This document shows positions 24,401-36,700 of a stretch of 64,000 nt of DNA, in pieces. This DNA comes from Omphiscola glabra. Taxonomy: Eukaryota; Mollusca; Gastropoda; Lymnaeidae. How positions within the stretch are numbered: position 1 is the stretch's first letter; every line of letters starts with the position of its first letter. The translations under genes and the position numbers were made by a program. The notes under the pieces were generated by a model, which ran no database searches, was not told where the DNA came from, and saw only the letters and a program-made list of their open reading frames with translations. The DNA is taken from NCBI GenBank assembly GCA_964017045.1, contig OZ024798.1, positions 33,079,050 through 33,143,049 of the forward strand. The letters are read 5' to 3'.

Positions 24401-27184
24401 GAGGGCAAGTCTAAGACAGTAAGTGCTTTAAATTTTCTTGAATTTTGCGTATGATTGATACAATTTTGTTGAATCAGAAAGTTGTACAGTTGTATTTAAC
24501 AATCGTTATTTTAATATAACTCATTTAAATCATACTTTTTTTAATATAGGCTTAATATGAATGATATATAAAATAATTATGATTGTTGAATAGGACTACA
24601 AAAAGATTTTTGTAAAGATTTTGAATTAATGCTAACAAATTTTTTAAAATATATGTTAATTTGTTAAAACTTAAAAGTCTGTTAAAAAATTATATTTCAG
24701 TTGCTGGGATTAAGTTAAATCTTTTTAGATATTAAACATTTTTCTGTTCTTGAAAAAACAATGTTTCCAACCTTTTTGTCTTTTGTTGCAGATTATCAAC
24801 AAAGCTCCACCTGCCCCTAAAGAGCTTTCAGAGGAAGAAAAACTGGAAAAACAGGTCTTTCTCTTATTTATTTTATTGTCAATGATTTTAAAACCTTTAA
24901 CGCTGTTATATTCTTAATTTTCCATAATCAATCATTAATTACAGTTAACAGCTGGATCAGGATATAAAGTTCAGTGATCGATCTCATTTTTAATAAGTAA
25001 TCTGGTCATATGGAATTTTTTTTTTTTTAAAGAATTTTTTAACTTATCTATATTTCAAAATAGCCTGATCCAAAATTCGCCTTGTGTTTGTTTGTAAAAA
25101 TATTTACATTGTTCAAACTTAGTTACTTTAATTTTATAATGTTAATAACTGTTTGAAATTAATTTTCAATTATTTCACTAATAGTTGGAGGGAGATGAAT
25201 GTAGTGGCAAAATCAATTAATTCACTAATAGTTGGGGATGAATGTAGTGGCAAAATCAATTAATTCACTAATAGTTGGGGATGAATGTAGTGGCAATAGG
25301 AACTTTATTTTCATTTGATCAAATGCCAACTTTATATTTGTTTGTTTTTTTGTTGTTTTTTTTAACCTCACAGCAAGTTTTCACCAAGAAATACAAAAAT
25401 GAGATCCGGCAGTATGGTATGCTGCAGAAGTGGGATGACAGCAAACAGTTTCTGACTGAACATAACCACCTCGTCTGTGAAGAGACGGCAAACTACCTTG
25501 TCATCTGGTGTATCGATCTGGAGGTGGAAGAGGTAAAATGACAACATTTGTCTTAAGAGCCATTAGCAGGGATATTTTTTATGTCATGCTTGAAGAGCTC
25601 AACTGTTTGTTGTGTTCTATAAAAAAAATATTTTGAAAAAGGAGTTTTAAAAAATCTTCAAAAATGAGTCTTAAATCGTTGAGTTTGTACCCCTTTTTAT
25701 TCTCTTACAGAAACATGAGTTGATGAAACACGTCAGCCACCAATGCATTGTCATGCAGTTTATTCTGGAGCTCGCAAAGAGTCTTAAAACCGACCCACGT
25801 AGCTGTGTGGGAGCTTTTTTCGCAAGGTAAGGTTTTATTGGTTTTTTCTATTCAAAAACCTTTTTTACATTGAACATAGGGCTTCAGGTTTTCCTAAAAT
25901 GCAGACGGATTTTATTTATTAATTTGGGATTGGGTGATGAAAATAAATTTTAACTTAGTAAAAATGCACAGAATATTCAGATTGTAGCCATACTAATATA
26001 CTAATTTGTTTGTTTGTTTTAATAAGTAATAATAATTTGATAGACTTTAAGTCATATTGAAAAGATTTCATCACTTTTCTCAGAATTAGACTTGGAGAAA
26101 AACAGTACACTGATGCTTTCAATGATGAGCTGGAAGCTTTCAGATCAAGGATTCAAGAGAGGGCCCGTATTCGTATAGAAGAAGCCATGAAAGAATACGA
26201 AGAGGTAATAGATAAATATTTGTCCACTTGCAAATGATGTTTGTTATTTAAACATAACACTTGTGTGTTACAATGAATCTTGCAAATAGCATGAACTTAT
26301 AAATGCTTTCACTCTACAGGAGGAGCGTAATAAAAGACTTGGTCCTGGTGGCTTAGATCCGGTAGAAGTCATGGAATCTTTGCCTGAGGTAACAGATTCA
26401 TTGTTTTTAATAAATTGTTCAATCAGCACTTGAAAATAATAAAGCTGATGTTTTTGAGTATCAATTTAATTTTTCAAATTGGGTAGTGTAAACATTTGAA
26501 GGGAAAAAATATACTTCCTTCATAATGTAATTTTAAGTTAACTATATCTTTGAAGATTGATACCAAGCAGACCATATAAGATTAACAATTTTAAGAATTT
26601 AGTTTATTTTTATGGGTGTGTTACAACCTATTTTGCCCATTCTAAGTAACGGTACTATTTGCTATTATGTCTCGACCCATGAAAAAACAAAATTTAACAT
26701 CTTATGAAGTTCAGATTTACTATTATTAATGAATTTTAAAAAACACAAAAAGGTTTGTTAGTTTCTTTGAAATACAACTATCACACACAGGGCATAGGGA
26801 AAAAGAACACAAAAAGTTTAGTTAATTTCTTTCAACTATCACGTGGTACTGGGAATATGGGGAACATTTTTTATGTTAAATGTTCTTTTTAGAAATTACT
26901 TGCAAGCATATAGACTAAGCTCCAGTTTCATTCAAATATGTTAAAATCTGAAATAACTTTTCAATTTCTTTTAGGCACTGAAGGCTTGTTTTGAGTCCCA
27001 AGACATAGGATTGCTTCAGAAGACAGTGGCAGAAATGCCACAGGAGCAAGCCGCCTATTACATAAAACGTTGCATAGACTCTGGATTGTGGGTTCCAGGG
27101 GGAGATGACAAGAACACAGATGGTGATGAGGCAAGTGGAACCCCAGAATCTACAGAGGAAGAAGTTTATGAAAAAGTGGACTAG
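18496..27184 (+). CDS. CDC37: Hsp90 co-chaperone Cdc37 (complete, 11 coding exons)
   Basis: Kinase-specific Hsp90 co-chaperone that loads client kinases onto Hsp90 in the cytosol. Exons: 18496-18534, 21044-21177, 21659-21716, 22473-22577, 24368-24418, 24792-24854, 25374-25532, 25711-25826, 26084-26204, 26320-26388, 26975-27184; 1125 nt, 374 aa (human 378). All phases join. The start [13 protein letters not shown] is the family N-terminus, and Ser15 in ISDDEDD corresponds to the CK2-phosphorylated Ser13 of human. [20 protein letters not shown] starts the coiled coil (about 30-120). The Hsp90-binding part (about 150-240) reads [34 protein letters not shown] and [15 protein letters not shown]. 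The C-terminal part has [18 protein letters not shown] and [15 protein letters not shown], then an acidic tail ending KVD. Intron 1 carries a hAT transposase relic; introns 3 and 6 carry tandem repeats. Confidence 0.97.
18981..19508 (-). pseudogene. hAT transposase 5' part with internal stop, in CDC37 intron 1
   Basis: On the minus strand an open frame from 19508 ([19 protein letters not shown]) runs 113 codons and contains a zinc-finger-like unit CEMC...[17 protein letters not shown] (Cys-x2-Cys and His-x5-His spacing). After a stop near 19167 the same frame resumes with [40 protein letters not shown] and [13 protein letters not shown]. The order zinc finger then LIDNVLLAI...IH.H..KY is that of a family of hAT-like transposases. 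The catalytic core is missing downstream, so this is a truncated dead copy, antisense to CDC37. No zinc-binding role in the host is implied. Confidence 0.6.
20215..20256. repeat. Low-complexity (TC)n and poly-C/poly-T
   Basis: A run of TCTCTC leads into about 18 C and then about 8 T in CDC37 intron 1. It is a simple repeat. Confidence 0.9.
21813..21993. repeat. ~54-bp tandem repeat in CDC37 intron 3
   Basis: Just over three copies of a unit with AATAGGTTGTTTCAATAATC and GGGCTTGAGTCCTCAA. The third copy has lost a few bases. The repeat starts about 100 bases after the exon 3 donor. Confidence 0.85.
22950..23175. mobile_element. hAT-type MITE relic in CDC37 intron 4
   Basis: The left part CAATGTTTCCTAACATGGGG and the right part GGAAAGGTTGAGAAACACTT are imperfect inverted ends of the CAGTGTTTCTCAACCTT type typical of hAT MITEs. 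The interior is about 200 bp without coding sequence. No clean 8-bp flanking repeat was found. Confidence 0.5.
25168..25297. repeat. 43-bp tandem repeat (3 copies) in CDC37 intron 6
   Basis: The unit TTCACTAATAGTTGGGGATG with AATGTAGTGGCAAAATCAA is repeated three times, ending about 75 bases before exon 7. The copies are nearly identical. Confidence 0.85.
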
Positions 27185-28034
27185 TTAAGAGTTTTATTGT
27201 TTAGATATATCAGTTGAATGTAGATTGGAGAAATGTGAACTATGAGAGATGATTTAATATTTTGGAACTGAGCACAGAATTGCTCTCATTAGTTTACAAA
27301 TATTTTGTTCTTAGTTGCTGGTAAAATCATAAAACTTATTTGAAAATACTTCACTGTTTTTAAACAGGCATGAAATCTTCAAATTTTGACAAATACGCTG
27401 GTATTTTGACAAATTTTGATGATCTGTAAAGCCTCTTAAAAACAAAGACATTTTTACAGCTTGAACATAGTGAAATTATGGCATCAGGTGTATTTTTACA
27501 GAATATCACATACTTCCAGTAGCAAGAGCATTTTGTCAATTGCATGTTTTTTTTTTCTTATTCTTTTTTATCATCTACTTGTAAACCAACTGTTATTATG
27601 AATCAAATGTCATGTTCAGTTTAATCTGTCTTTTTTTTTTTTAAAGTGTTTCCACAATTTCAATTTTAATAGTTACAAATTATTTTATTCTGTAAAGAAT
27701 CATTTTTGTGTTTTTAATCTGTTGAATTTCTTGATGTTCCGTGTTCTTTATTTAGGGAAAAATATGCAGGATTAGCTCACTCTGTAATGTTTATCTTTTA
27801 AATGAACATTCAAAATGATCTTTTAATAATAGGCTATATTATTATGAGATCTTTTTACAAGACCACACTTGTGACATAAGAGTTATAATTGTATTATAAA
27901 TTTATTTAATTATATTGTTTAAAAAATAATTAAAAATAATTGCTTTTTCAAAAAGCTAAATGCTTTATTTTTTGCAACCCTGCAAAGAGAATATAGAATG
28001 CCAAATATATCCCCTTCGGATAAAGATTGTTGCA

Positions 28035-28062
28035 AATAAATTACACAGTTTCACATAAATAA
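28035..28062 (+). terminator. CDC37 polyadenylation signals (candidates)
   Basis: The first canonical AATAAA after the CDC37 stop is near 28035, with a second near 28057. This implies a 3' untranslated region of about 870 bases. No earlier canonical hexamer was seen. Confidence 0.4.
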
Positions 28063-28069
28063 ATTTTTG

Positions 28070-30670
28070 GTACATTATTTTTAGTTATTTATTTTTTCTT
28101 AACACAAAATATAAATGGAGAACAATAAACATCGTAAACTGAACCAATATGTAAATAAATATTAATATTTTTATGAACTCCGTTTGTTTTCTTTCATGTG
28201 TACTTAGAGACACAAGAAGGTTTAAATCAAGGATTGCAAGTTAGACTACTTTTGTTGAGGTGCAGTTTGTTTTAGTCTATCAACATGTCATAGTGAAATT
28301 AATTGAACAAACAAAAAATTGTCCGATGGACTTAAAAAGTCATGATTTTTTTAAAATATGTACTCATTGTAGTTGGTGATGCAATGTTAATAAACCTTCT
28401 CCCTTGCCATGAGTAGAGGAGAAAGTGAATACACCTACATTGGTTGTTAACCTGACATTCAGTTTTGGGTACTCCTATTTTGTGATTAATGAATGTAAAA
28501 CCAGCTGAGGAAAGACAGCAATTTCCTGCTACATAAGCAACATTCTGATTTCAATTCAATACTTTTCTGATATTGGAAAAATATTATTATTTGTGAATTT
28601 TTCATGTGATGAATTTTCATGAAACCATTATTAAGACAGCCTTTTGAATCTGATCAAAAATAAGGCAAGCTCATCCAAAATAATCACCCTTCATGACTAA
28701 TATGCAGGATCAAATCTTTTTTGCCCGTCACAATGTGACGATGGTGTAGGATGAAATCCACAAGGCCTGGGATAATTCTTTTTAGGATTATTAGCTGGTT
28801 CCCAACAGCAAATGCCTCTCCATGCCGCTAGATAACCAGAGGGAACATCCATGTGGATGATAGAGCTTAGCACCAGTGCATCACAGGAGTTGTCGGAAAG
28901 TTTCATTGTACCAATGTTATCCACCTACTGGACTCCATCTCCGGGTTTGATTTCAGATCAGAGTCTTCTTCTCTTAGATGAGTTGCCATCCAAGGTTAAT
29001 GTGTCCCATCCATCAAGTGTTGGTTATTTTTTATACAAAAACTGCTTTTATTATTTCATATGTCATCCATCATACTATACAGTTTTTCTTTTGTTACCTA
29101 ACTACTCCTGTTCATACTTTGTATTAAGTAACTTCAACACCACATAGCTAACTAACCACCCAAAATATTTAAAAATATTTATATTGCACTTATATTTCTA
29201 CTTTTGAAAAATCTCAACTCTACTCTCACCGATACTTGCAAAACATGGCTATGAACGAAACTCTGCTATTAACACAATACAATTTTATGGAGTGGGGTTC
29301 CGCTTTAACTGAATATCAACTGTTAAAGAAGTTGTTTTTGGGAAGAGTTGGATAAACATTTCCACAACATGCTTCATACACCCCACAATGAGGCAAACTG
29401 AAGTTTATGGGGGGTGGGGGGGGGGGGGGGGGGACATGTTTATGTTAAGCAGGAGACCTTTAAAAATTAACTACCAATATTGCTTTTCAGTCATTGTAAT
29501 AAAAATATCTTACAAAGTCAGTATAGTGGTGTCATATCAAATTGAATGCAGAGGCCTTAACAGGGCGCAAAATGATAATTAAATCTTTTTTTCTTGTTTT
29601 TTGTTCAGCTCTTCAACTAAAAATAAAAAAGGGGTTTGGGTGTATTAATAACTTTTTATGGTTAGGCGTAGAGCAAAAGATGTTGGGAAATGCTGAGAGA
29701 AATGATTTAGTTAATTTCTTTCTTTACTTTAATTAATAGCATTACACTCGATAAAATCTAATTATTTGATACAGCACTATATAAAATTTAATTCTTAGAG
29801 ATTTATATCCTTATATTAGTTATATCTTGTTCTCCATACTCCACTAAACAGTTTGAACTCCACAATATTTATTTATTATTATTATTTGTTGTCTTATATA
29901 GCATGGTACCCCAGCCTAGGGCTAGGCTCACCGCGCTGTACATAAAAATATTAAAAAAGAGACATAATGGTGATATTAACATAAAATACATATATATAAT
30001 AAAGAACAGATGTATTTGTATCCTATACAAGCATGAGGCATATTACATAATGGCACATTGCTGAATTACTGCCATTTTTAATTACTAAACAGTAATTTAT
30101 ATTATTCTTTATAATGACAGATAAACAGAATTTATAATGTACCAGTACGATCGACTAGTGTTCTCTTGTCAGCAAAGACAGGAAAATACATCCATGAACC
30201 TATAGGTATTTTGATAGACAACCGATTCAGGTTTTCTAAAAGTCCGTGCAGTAGTAGAAAACTCAATAAAACAAAAACATTAAATGGTGTAATTATCAAA
30301 AAAGATTTTAAAACTAGAGTGATTTCCAATGGAAGTGATACACGTTTTCCTATTCCACCTTCTACACACACACACTTAACTCTAATCCCACAAATTTAGT
30401 ACCGGTACCTTTATAAATCACTTTCCTCTTGAAAAACATAACTAAATCTGTATATATTTTTCTTCAAACTTTAACAGCCTAAGAAGATGCAATGAAACTT
30501 GCAAACTTTAGTAATTTTTTATATACATTTTTAACACATTAAAACATTCCATGCAGTGATAAAATATGTTGCACGATACCAAGCTTGACACTTAAGTGTT
30601 ATTCTTGTTTGTAGGCGGATTCAACTTAGTACAGATCCTTAACTTAATGCTTCAATATAAAACAACAAGT
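28070..30670. other. Intergenic stretch between CDC37 and PWP1 3' ends
   Basis: No exon was recognised. About 28690-29000 is a less AT-rich block that looks like a decayed repeat (CCGGGTTTGATTTCAGATCA region), but I cannot name it. A poly-G run is at about 29410-29433. About 29885-29960 (CATGGTACCCCAGCCTAGGG through CGCGCTGTACATAAAAATA) looks like the tail of a dispersed SINE or LINE. Confidence 0.4.
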
Positions 30671-30694
30671 CATTGAGTGGAGTCTTTGTACAGC

Positions 30695-30700
30695 TTTATT
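30695..30700 (-). terminator. PWP1 polyadenylation signal overlapping the stop codon
   Basis: The PWP1 stop TAA (30701-30699) is followed at once by TAAAG, so AATAAA starts with the last two bases of the stop codon. The 3' untranslated region would then be only about 15-30 bases. Confidence 0.6.
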
Positions 30701-33700
30701 ACAAGGAAATTAAATTTTTCTTTTTCTTCTTTCTTTTCTTCTTTTTCTTTTTCCCTTGTCCATCAACATCTGCAGCAGACTTGGCCAATTTCTTACTACC
30801 TCTGTCTCCTGCAAGCATTTCTTCTTCCTCTGCAGCATCTTCAGCATCTTCCATGTTTAGGTTGGCTATGCCATCAGCTGCAGAATCTTCTGGAAGATCC
30901 TCATCATCAGCAGCACATTCATCAGCTAGTGGGGCAGGCATCCTATCCAAAAAGTGACGTCTCACTAAAAATATACCGGTATCATCAAAAATAAATTATA
31001 GATTTTATTTTTTAAAATTATTTTGAAAATTAAATATTTCTGAGTTGTAAAGGATTAATGTTGATTACCAATGCAGGATTTTAATCGTTAAAAATTCCTT
31101 TTAACGACCAATAATTATAATGTTTCATAAGTAACTTGAAATGGTACTTATTTTTATTTTACTGATTGAGGAATTGCTGAAAGTAATCGCTAAATTTCAG
31201 TTGAAGTTACTAAGAAGGCATTTACTCTAGTGTTTTAGTTTTTACAAGAGCCTAATGTACCTGCAGCACTCTCACGGATATCCCATACTTTGAAATCCTT
31301 ATTAGCACCAATACCAAACACAAAGGGATGATCAGGGTTGCAAGACACACAATGAATAATGTCCTACCAAAAGAATATAAAAAAATAAGTTTTTAAAATA
31401 TTTTATTAAAAAATTGTTTATACTGTTAAGAAATGAAAAATGTGTATAGCATGGCTAAATTTCATCCTTTATAACTATGATTACAGATTGTTAAAACAAT
31501 CATTTCTTACCATTTTCAGATTGCGACTGAGAACAAGCGATGGCTTACTATCCTTGATATCCCAGACTTTAAGGTGCTTATCTGGTGATGTCGTTACCAA
31601 TAAACCTGGGATCTGTGAGCTTAGGCTCATACCTGAAATGTAGAATTATGTTCACCAAATTAAGGATAGAAGAATGCACTGTTTTCTCACACTTCTGTAA
31701 AAATGTATCTTCCACAACACAAACTCATCTACTATGTCACATTGACAGCAAAACATTTTAGTCTTCCTCTTATTTCCCATAATAGTTAATTATAGGTTTC
31801 TATATACTTTCTTTGGAAAGTATGGAAGGATGTGGTGGAGCAAGCCAGGGCCCTACATGGGCTGTAGCGCCACTGATGATGATGATACTTTCTTTAGCTA
31901 GGACAAATAATATGTACCACTGTTTTAATGGATTATATAAGTTACAATAACCACATTTCTATATAAATGTTTGGTGAGGGTAAGGAACAACAATAAATAT
32001 AAAATATATAAAATTGGCAGGTCAATATTTTTATTTTTTTTTACCTGTGACAGCTTCCTCGTGAGCAGAAAGTGTGAATAATGGTTTTTCCTGTCGAACA
32101 TCAACTTCATAAAGCATGCCTTTATCTGTACTGGCCTAAATTTTACATTTTCAAATTAAAAAACTGTTTATAGCTGAATAGACATTTCTTTTTTTTTTTT
32201 TTTGCTTGAACAGTATAAATAAAATGAAATGATGATTTGCGCAATCTTAAATAACTTAATTTACTAAAATTTTATCTTGAAATTTTAATTTCATAATTAA
32301 TAGCCAAAATTCTGAAATAAAATTGTTTCCAAACTGTTATTTGCACAAATGAATCTGAACTTTTCATGATTAAATCAAAAGCTTTGCGAGACGATTTCAT
32401 CAATAATTTAAAATAAATATTACCAAAAAGTTAAAAGGTGAAAAATGATTCCAGATAGCTCTTTCCACCTCACCATCAAATTTCCATTTCTTTACATTTT
32501 CCCCTGGGCTTCTGCAGTCTATCACAGCAGCATAGCTTTAAATTAATGACAAATGATATACCATATTTAAGAAAAACATGTGAGTCTTTTATGTGTCTGT
32601 AAGTGTCAGTTAATTTAGACTCTTTTCTTATATTCTGATATCAACAGTCTTTTTTTTTTTTTACACTTTAAGGTAGGGACATATATGTTAAGAAAATAAA
32701 TAAATGTTTAAATATCAAATTTGTAATTAAAAGGGTACTTTGAAAGTAACCTGCTTATAGAAAATAATAGGAGTATGGCAAATAAAGGAACAAATATTTA
32801 AAATGTTTTACTTATCAAAAGACCCAGTGAGAAGAGACTGTGGCTCTACTGGGTGCCAGCTAACACACTGAACCTGAGAAAAACAAATAGGAACGCAAAT
32901 TTGAACAATATGATCAGACTAAAATCATTTCCAAAGTGATGGTCTGTGCTGTTTAATTTACAAGAGGCTCTGCTAACAGAAAATATGCCACTAATATGAA
33001 TACAGTTATAAATAACAGTGAAATGAGACTCAAGTTTGCAAATAAATTAATTGGTGATTATCAATAAGTTGATTTTTTTAAGTGACTGTCGCCTTACAGA
33101 TATAATTCAACTGACCTGCTGATCATGATGTTTCAATGTTGAGACCACCTTTCCTTCAGATAAGTCCCACAAACACACAGTTTTGTCAGCAGATGCACTA
33201 GCCAATACATTCCTACAATGAATAATACAGTTAAAATAATATCCTCTCTACAGGGTAGGGTGTATAGGAACATGTTTACCCACAACTGTTTCTAAACATC
33301 TTTTCTTGATGTGCTACCTAGTGTTATCTGTACATGAAGAGCTTATTTTAAAAATGCAGTATCCACCATTTTTTGAAAAGCAAACCAGGTTCCTTAAGGA
33401 CATGGTAAATTTTATATACAAAACACATTATATTCCTATAGGGCTTGTCATTTCTCAGACCGGAAAACGTCATAGCGCACTACGTAATGTTACTATTTTT
33501 AGAACGGCGGACAAATAAATCTGAAAACACCGTAGTGTAACACGGTATACAACGAAGAATTTTTTCTACAACTAGTCCCCAATACTAAACAAAAATTGAA
33601 ATTGGAATGATAATCAAAATGTTAGTTCACAAACTTTTTTGGCTTACTTTTAGCTTTCTACTAGATTGTCATCTAAAAAAAATCATTAAAATAAAAATGA

Positions 33701-36700
33701 ATGCAAATGGGCGGGGCAGATTGTCAATTATTCTGAAAATAAAAAGTAAAAAACAGTCGGCAATTTAATAACTATAGGCCAAGATTTTGTTTAACTATGT
33801 TATTTAGGAAACTGTGTTACACAAGTAGCAAATTTAAAGAAAACACAAATAAACACAATAATAATCGATGAAAAGTGCCCTATTTGTAAGCACCCGTTAA
33901 ATTCTTAATTTTTGTTTTTAAAATATCAATTTTTGTAAGTGTTCGTGCTATATATTAAAAGATGCCCATGATTTCGTACACCCTTTCACCTAGGAATCTA
34001 CACAAATACTACTGATGGACTTTGGGTGCAGGTCAAGCGTAAATTGGCCTGTTTCCAAACTACTTCATTGTGTGCTTTCCAGTGGCGCTTTCACTTACAC
34101 ACACACACACACAAACAAACAAACAAAAAAACACAAACATACACACACAAACAAACAAACACACATACACAAACTCACAGACCAACCAACCAACAAACCC
34201 ACCCACACACACCCCAACACACACACAGAGAGAGAGAGAGAGTAAGAAAGAGAGAGACACACACACAACTTGAACATGTTTCCAACAGTTGTTAAGTGAC
34301 TATTATCACATTTGACCATTTACTCATGGTAAAACATTATTAAACTGGCATTCGAGTTAGGCCTACTACTACTAGTGTTATGAATTAGGCCTACTACAAC
34401 TAGCGTTATGCATTAAGCCTACTACTACTAGTGTTATGCATTAGGTCTACTACTACTAGTGTTATGAATTAGGCCTACTACAACTAGTGTTATGCATTAA
34501 GCCTACTACTACTAGTGTTATGCATTAGGCCTACTACTACTACTAGTGTTATGAATTAGGCCTACTACAACTAGTGTTATTCATTAGGCCTACTACTACT
34601 AGTGTTATGAATTTTGGACCTGTGTTCGGATGATCTCAATCCTCTAACACCACATAAATTCGTGTGTTTCTCTCAATCTCTCTCGAATAGTATTATGCCA
34701 TTTTATTATTGAGAATGTGGATTTTTTAATGTGGTGTAAATATTTCATTAAATATAGTTGAAAACAAAGTTTTGATTTAGGTTAAGAGTCGCTTCGCTAA
34801 CATAGCAGTACTGAACAGTGTTGGCATTTTGTCCGCATAATTACCCGGATGATTACAGCAGTTCTATTTATAGATTTCCACCATTAAATGACAAGCCCTA
34901 TTGTATTCTTGTCTAAAAATGATTTAATTCTCTAAACGCGGTATTAAATTTTTTGTAAAAAGTTGAATGATCTCAAAACCCCCAAAATGGATATACAGCA
35001 TTTTGAAAATCAGCTCGTCATATCAAGTACTATACATTTATTTTATTTGAGCTTACATTTTTTTATCTCAAAATTTAACAATTTCCTTAAGGATTGTAGG
35101 GCTATTTAGAAACAAAATAAAAATTGATAGATAAATAACTAATTCTAAAATTAGAAAGTCAGAAAAAACACTGCATAAAACTGCCTGGCTCTGTTTTTAC
35201 ATTACTAAGACTGCTAACCTAATATTTTTATTCCATGATAGATCCAAAACTGAGTCGCTGTGACCTTCAGCCAACACTTCTTTCTGTTGAGAAGATTGTA
35301 AAAAATTATCAACATGTTTCCTTCACTTGTTGTTTCAAATCTTGACTCTTTGCTATTATGTATTTAGTGTTTGTAATCTAACAAAACAAACAAAAAATTC
35401 AGTTGAGAAAAAAATATTACAGTAAATTGTACCTTTTTCATTTTTTTCTTTTTGCTTGGTTTCCTTTTCCCTCCTAAAACTGCAACTGGTTCCAAGGAGT
35501 CAACAACATCCAGGTCCCAGATTCCAATGTCTGGCTCCATGGTTCCCATAGCAACAAAATTTCCTGAGAAAATTCAGGTTAATGGCCAAGAACTTAAGAT
35601 TGAAAAGCAAGTATATAAGTATATCATTTTAAATTTTGCTATGAAAATGAATCAGTTCAAGATATTGTTAGGATTTATTGGCAAGAGTTAATATAGCATA
35701 CTGTATTGTAATAGTGGATTTTAAATTTAACTATAACGTTAAATTAAAGTTCAGATAGTTAAAAAGACTGCCCCTATTTTATTTTTAAAACTTCCAATTC
35801 TATGTATCTATCGAGAAGAACTCTATTGTGATTTAACATTATGATTTATGTTTTATGCTATACAGACCAGCACAACCCATTTAGTTTCTAAGCTTCCAAA
35901 GGAAAGCTGCCTTTATGAACAGTTGGGTCTCTGCATATCAGTTAGGCATTTCTAAGTCACCAGCTAAGCACTAACATTGTTTATCTTACAAGCGAGAGCT
36001 GATCAGATAACACCGTTTGGTTTACCAAAAAATGTGATCTAAATACTAAACCTTCTTATTTAACAAATATGTAAACCTATATTAATTTTAGAAAAGTTTT
36101 AAATAAGAAGAAAAAACAAAAATGTCAACATGAAAAATAAGGTTTCACTTACCCTTACTGGCATCAGCCACGTCATAATCCAACCACTCAAGTACAAGTG
36201 GGAAGGTAGGGAGAATGTAATCGTGATGAATAAAAAGATTATTCAGGTCGCCATTGTAAACTGGAATTGGAATGATTAACAGTTTGCTAATTATTTTGGT
36301 GTTATTTTTATTAATAAACTTGTAGATCTATTAGCAGACACCTAAATGCTTTTATAATTCAAAATAATAAAATGTATCATTAAAAAAATTGAACAATTGA
36401 CCATGAAGTACAAAATTTATTACAAATACTGATTACTAGTAAACAATAAAAAAAGAACAATAAAATTTACAAAATCGACATTAATTTTATTCAAAAAGTC
36501 TTACTGTGTACTTCAAGTACAGCTGCCTCCTCAGTTATTCTGCCTAAGGCAATGAGATTGTCGGAAGGTTTAAGAATAAAATCTTCATCATCACTATCAA
36601 CCTAAACAGGAAATACATTTTGAAGGCATGATTACTAATGAAGTATCTGTTTAAGAACACCAAACCAAAGGGCATTTAACACACCTTTGTAATTATGACA

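Larger units (their letters stand above)
33438..34901. mobile_element. 1.46-kb TIR element in PWP1 intron 8
   Basis: Starts ATAGGGCTTGTCATTT and ends AAATGACAAGCCCTAT, perfect 16-bp inverted ends. Flanking 9-mers are TATATTCCT and TGTATTCTT (seven of nine match), so a Mutator-like 9-bp target site is possible. It contains a CA-rich microsatellite (34098-34265) and a minisatellite (34355-34612). No transposase frame is visible, so it is non-autonomous. Confidence 0.6.

Noticed and set aside
34015..34319. Histidine/threonine-rich and cysteine/valine-rich open frames on both strands
   Set aside because: Produced by the CA/GA microsatellite; no family resemblance.
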